Assembly: GCA_030643125.1 (NCBI GenBank)
Contig: DAOWML010000009.1
Span: 1 to 18,224 of the forward strand
DNA: 18,224 nt
Direction: 5' to 3'
Source: Bacteroidales bacterium
GTDB lineage: Bacteria > Bacteroidota > Bacteroidia > Bacteroidales > UBA12077
Shown here: positions 15,326 to 18,224 of the stretch, piece after piece
Numbering within the stretch: position 1 is the first letter of the stretch
Layout of the letters: each line of letters opens with the position of its first letter
Position numbers and translations under genes: made by a program
The notes under the pieces: model-generated
Told to the model about the DNA's origin: nothing
Databases searched by the model: none
The model's input: the letters and a program-made list of their open reading frames with translations, nothing else

Positions 15326-15370
15326 CTTGTTACTAGTTTCTGGTTTTTAAAACAAGTAACCAACAACAAG
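15326..15370. repeat. symmetrical 22+1+22 imperfect inverted repeat
   Basis: The left arm (15326-15347, beginning CTTGTTAC) and the right arm (15349-15370, ending CAACAAG) are complementary at 17 of 22 positions around a single T. It lies 72 bp after the permease stop in the 298-bp gap before gatE. There is no following T-run, so it is not a clear terminator on the plus strand. It may be a degraded dispersed repeat. Confidence 0.5.
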
Positions 15371-15505
15371 TAATGGTATATTAATTGTTCGAACATAAAT
15401 TATATTCAGGTTTTATCAAAACTAAATTCTTGTTCATAAACTGTTTTAAAGTTTAAAGTTTTAATTTTATATCTCCTTTTTTTTTTACTAATTTAACGCT
15501 CTTTC

Positions 15506-15525
15506 TAAGCAAGCATATTTGCTTA
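15506..15525. repeat. 7-bp perfect inverted repeat upstream of gatE
   Basis: TAAGCAA (15506-15512) and TTGCTTA (15519-15525) flank a 6-base spacer, 27 bp before the gatE ATG. The size and placement would suit a dimeric repressor site or a small leader hairpin, but a chance palindrome cannot be excluded. A ten-T run lies just upstream at 15477-15486. Apart from these and the hairpin at 15326-15370, I see nothing else in the 15255-15552 gap. Confidence 0.4.
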
Positions 15526-15552
15526 CAGCATTCTAAAAACTTACAACTTACT

Positions 15553-17544
15553 ATGAAAAAAAATAAATCCCCTGAAACTACCGATTTTAACCCTAAACAG
15601 AATTATGAGCAAACCCAAAAGGAAATTGGATATGTACCAAGAAAGAAAGCCACTAAAGCTGATTATAAGCGAATTGGCTTTATGTCGGGATTAGAAGTTC
15701 ATCAACAATTAAAAACTAAAGAAAAATTATTCTGTCATTGTCCGGCAGGCATTTTTCATGCTCATGATGATTATAATGCAGAAGTTATCCGACATATGCG
15801 CCCGACATTAAGTGAGCTTGGAGAGTATGATGGAACAGCATTAATGGAATATAAGACCCGTAAAGAAATTATATACCGTTTAAATAATAAAACGGCATGT
15901 ACTTACGAAGTTGATGATACTCCTCCCTTTAAAATTGACAGAGAAGCCTTAGAATACGCATTAGAAATATCGTTGTTATGTAAGTTAAATATTGTTGGTG
16001 AAGTACATATTACACGTAAACAGTATTTGGATGGTAGTATCCCTACAGGATTTCAGCGTACTGCGATACTAGGAGTTGAAGGAGAAATTCCTTTAAAAAA
16101 TAAAAAAGTAAGACTGATTCAATTAAGTATTGAAGAAGATTCATGCAGAGAGATTTCTGATATTCGCCATACCAGGATTTATAAAACGGATCGCTTAGGA
16201 ATGCCTTTAATTGAAACAGTAACTTATCCTGATATGTTTACTCCAGATGAATTAAAGGAAGCTGCAGAATATATTCGATTTTTAAACAGAAGTACCGGAA
16301 AAGTTCGAATTGGGAGTGGTGCTGGTCGCGAAGATGTTAACGTTAGTTGCAAAGGTGGAGATCGTGTTGAAATTAAAGGTGTTTCGTATAATAAATTGAT
16401 ACCTGAATTATCGCATATTGAAGCATTTCGTCAGTGGGCATTATTAAATGTTCGCAGTAAATTAAACGATAGAATAAAAGATACTTCGAAATGGAAAATT
16501 CAGCATCAGGAAATAAATTATCGTGATTTTGATTTAAAATATGAACCAATTACCGATGGCTTAATCGATAAATACAGAATAATTGCAGTTAATCTGCCAA
16601 ATTTCAAAGGTATTTTATCTCATTTTACCCAACCAGGAAAAATATTTGCCAATGAAATATCTGACAGATTAAAAGTTATAGCTTGTTTAGAAAAACCAAA
16701 CATGATTCACTCTGAAGAGTTAGAACTGAAAGTTATAGACGAAAATTTCAATAAAATAAAAGAGCTCCTGAATGCAAATAAAAATGATGCTCAAATCATT
16801 TTCTGGGCACCAGATGAAGATATCCCAACAGCATTAGAAACTATTGAAGAAAGATGCCAAATGGCATTCGAAGGAGTTCCACAAGAAACTCGTAAATCAT
16901 TCCTTGATGGAACAACTATTTTTGAAAGAGTTCTTCCAGGAGCTGACAGAATGTATCCAGATACTGATTCAGCACCAATTCCTTTAGAAAATAGTTATAT
17001 TGATGGACTTAGTAAAAATTTACCATCGGATGTAATTGACAGGTATAATCAGCTAAAAAAGTGGGGAATCCCTGAAGATACATACACATTTATTTTTAGA
17101 AATAATCTGTTCCTACTTATTGAAAAAGTTATCAATACATTAAAGATTAAACCAAAGTTTATAGGAACATTTATTGGACATCGATTAAAATTTGTTGAGG
17201 GCCATTATACATCGGCAGATAAATTTGAATACTCTAAAATTTATGATCTTTTTAAATATTTAACTGATAAGAAACTGGATATTCAGCTAAGCAAAAATAT
17301 GCTTCCGGTAGTTTATCAACACCCAAAAATGGATTTTGATTCTATTCTCACAAGCATCAACTTTAAATCTGTTCCTAAAGAAGAAATCTTATCAAAAATT
17401 CCATTTTTAAAACAAAAATTTTCTGAGATTAAAATCTCTAAAAATGATAAAGTATCAAAACAATGGATTATGGGTGAATTACAAAAAACAGCAATAGGTA
17501 ATATCCCGCCAGATCAATTGGCAAAAGCAATAGAACAAAATTAA
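15553..17544 (+). CDS. gatE: archaeal-type Glu-tRNA(Gln) amidotransferase subunit E
   Basis: GatE is the kinase and tRNA-binding subunit of GatDE: it phosphorylates the Glu on misacylated Glu-tRNA(Gln) and amidates it with ammonia from GatD. The 663 residues follow the GatE plan. A GatB-like cradle (about 40-345) carries GLEVHQQL (46-53), FCHCP (60-64), HITRKQYLDGSIPTGFQRT (152-170), IEEDSCRE (193-200) and RIGSGAGREDVNVS (252-265). An AspRS-like GAD insertion domain (about 345-440) begins at AVNLPNFKGIL. Then come GVPQETRKSFLDGTT (441-455) and LPGADRMYPDTD (461-472), then a YqeY-like tail (about 490-663). GatB has no GAD insertion and is much shorter, which rules it out. There are about 40 polar residues before the conserved core. 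gatD follows 70 bp downstream. The family is classically archaeal, so this placement suggests old or recent transfer. Confidence 0.93.
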   Translation: MKKNKSPETTDFNPKQNYEQTQKEIGYVPRKKATKADYKRIGFMSGLEVHQQLKTKEKLFCHCPAGIFHAHDDYNAEVIRHMRPTLSELGEYDGTALMEYKTRKEIIYRLNNKTACTYEVDDTPPFKIDREALEYALEISLLCKLNIVGEVHITRKQYLDGSIPTGFQRTAILGVEGEIPLKNKKVRLIQLSIEEDSCREISDIRHTRIYKTDRLGMPLIETVTYPDMFTPDELKEAAEYIRFLNRSTGKVRIGSGAGREDVNVSCKGGDRVEIKGVSYNKLIPELSHIEAFRQWALLNVRSKLNDRIKDTSKWKIQHQEINYRDFDLKYEPITDGLIDKYRIIAVNLPNFKGILSHFTQPGKIFANEISDRLKVIACLEKPNMIHSEELELKVIDENFNKIKELLNANKNDAQIIFWAPDEDIPTALETIEERCQMAFEGVPQETRKSFLDGTTIFERVLPGADRMYPDTDSAPIPLENSYIDGLSKNLPSDVIDRYNQLKKWGIPEDTYTFIFRNNLFLLIEKVINTLKIKPKFIGTFIGHRLKFVEGHYTSADKFEYSKIYDLFKYLTDKKLDIQLSKNMLPVVYQHPKMDFDSILTSINFKSVPKEEILSKIPFLKQKFSEIKISKNDKVSKQWIMGELQKTAIGNIPPDQLAKAIEQN

Positions 17545-17561
17545 TTTCATTTTTAACTTAT

Positions 17562-17597
17562 CTGCCCTGACTGCCGTCAGGCAAGCGACAGGCAGGT
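17562..17597. repeat. GC-rich palindromic repeat between gatE and gatD
   Basis: CCTGAC (17566-17571) and GTCAGG (17576-17581) form a 6-bp stem with a 4-base loop; the outer CTGCC (17562-17566) and GGCAG (17591-17595) are also complementary, giving two alternative folds. The 9-mer CAGGCAGGT at 17589-17597 is identical to 700-708. The element fills half of the 70-bp gatE-gatD spacer and is distinctly GC-rich. No T-run follows, so it is more likely a dispersed repeat than a terminator. Confidence 0.6.
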
Positions 17598-17614
17598 ATT
17601 CAAATCCAAAAATA

Positions 17615-18224
17615 ATGAACGAAGATATTTTTCAAGGATATAAAGGCAAAGCATTAGAAGTTCTAAAAAAATATAATGTTAGGGTTTGGGGTCAAACATC
17701 AATCCAAACTACAAGAGGTAATTTTAAAGGCACAGTTCTTCCACGAGCCGAAAACGATGATGATATTCACATTGTATTAAAAATTGCTACAGGGTATAAC
17801 ATAGGAATTGATATTGGCACTATTAAAGAGATGAAAGAAACTGGTTATAAAAAAGCCAATTACAAAATCCCTGAAAAAGAATTTCCTATAACTGAAGGCC
17901 TGCCAAATGTAAAACTATTTGGTACCGGTGGAACTATAGCCTCCCGACTAGATTATAGAACAGGGGCCGTAATACCAGCCTTTTCGCCAGGTGAACTATA
18001 TGGTGCGGTACCTGAACTTGCTGACATTTGTAACCTGACAACAGAAAAAGTATTTGCCGTTTTCAGTGAAAATATGGGCCCTAAACAATATATAGCACTT
18101 GCAAAAGCCATTGGAGAAGAAATAAAAAATGGAATAGATGGTATTGTTATTGGACATGGAACAGATACTCTACATCATACTGGTGCAGCCTTAACCTTTA
18201 TGGTACAGAACTCTCCTATTCCAA
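17615..18224 (+). CDS. gatD: archaeal-type Glu-tRNA(Gln) amidotransferase subunit D, 5' part
   Basis: GatD is the asparaginase-like glutaminase of GatDE: it releases ammonia from glutamine or asparagine and channels it to GatE. The frame is open from the ATG at 17615 to the right edge (203 residues; the C-terminal half is missing). The N-terminal region (about 1-95) contains the small beta domain specific to GatD (VRVWGQTSIQTTRGNFKGTV), with IVLKIATGYNIGIDI. The amidohydrolase domain follows, with KLFGTGGTIASRLDY (100-114) holding the catalytic Thr107, then FSPGELYGAVPEL, SENMGPKQY (151-159) and HGTDT (181-185) holding Thr183 and Asp184. The catalytic Lys lies beyond the window. Ordinary type I asparaginases lack the N-terminal domain, and gatE is directly upstream, so GatD is the better call. 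Confidence 0.92.
   Translation, partial: MNEDIFQGYKGKALEVLKKYNVRVWGQTSIQTTRGNFKGTVLPRAENDDDIHIVLKIATGYNIGIDIGTIKEMKETGYKKANYKIPEKEFPITEGLPNVKLFGTGGTIASRLDYRTGAVIPAFSPGELYGAVPELADICNLTTEKVFAVFSENMGPKQYIALAKAIGEEIKNGIDGIVIGHGTDTLHHTGAALTFMVQNSPIP

Noticed and set aside
15553..17544. Bacterial GatB of GatCAB
   Set aside because: The protein is much longer than GatB and contains the AspRS-like GAD insertion and GatE-specific motifs.
17615..18224. Type I L-asparaginase instead of GatD
   Set aside because: The N-terminal extra domain of about 95 residues and the position directly after gatE favour GatD.

Overview
The window looks like chromosomal core sequence from an AT-rich member of the Bacteroidota, probably of the Bacteroidales/Marinilabiliales type. 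The basis is protein style and family content: DUF4783 overlapping nadC, a DUF1573 secreted protein, a DUF1343/NamZ lipoprotein, and a LolE-like permease of the Bacteroidota form. Candidate promoters match the Bacteroidota -7 consensus TAnnTTTG, and Shine-Dalgarno sequences are weak or absent. I see no tRNA, rRNA, CRISPR array, transposase or phage gene.

Layout, left to right. Positions 1-1204 (minus strand): the 5' part of a membrane protein, probably the sensor end of a histidine kinase, preceded by rlmH. Positions 1335-6430 (plus strand): a tightly packed run of DUF4783, nadC, a YihY-type membrane protein, pdxH and a cation-chloride cotransporter, closed by a bidirectional hairpin terminator. 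Positions 6479-10741 (minus): glnA and valS, separated by a terminator-like hairpin only about 20 bp before the glnA start. Positions 10929-12591 (plus): a DUF1573 protein and a class I aminotransferase, ended by a strong bidirectional terminator. Positions 12662-13855 (minus): a NamZ-like lipoprotein. From 14010 to the right edge (plus): an FtsX-type permease with a TTG start, a 298-bp gap holding two inverted repeats, then gatE and the 5' part of gatD.

The most unusual content is the last pair. GatE and GatD form the Glu-tRNA(Gln) amidotransferase that is classically described as restricted to archaea. Here both lie side by side in an otherwise ordinary bacterial neighbourhood. GatE keeps the archaeal architecture, with a GatB-like cradle, an AspRS-like insertion domain and a tail. 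GatD keeps its N-terminal extra domain and the visible catalytic Thr and Thr-Asp residues. glnA (glutamine) and valS are also present, but no physical link to the Gln-tRNA pathway is visible.

Other points of interest: the cotransporter's conserved first transmembrane helix begins upstream of any ATG/GTG/TTG codon, so it either starts at a rare ATT or has lost its start. The glutamine synthetase has a short insertion and an Arg replacement near the active site. A GC-rich dispersed repeat occurs both near rlmH and between gatE and gatD.
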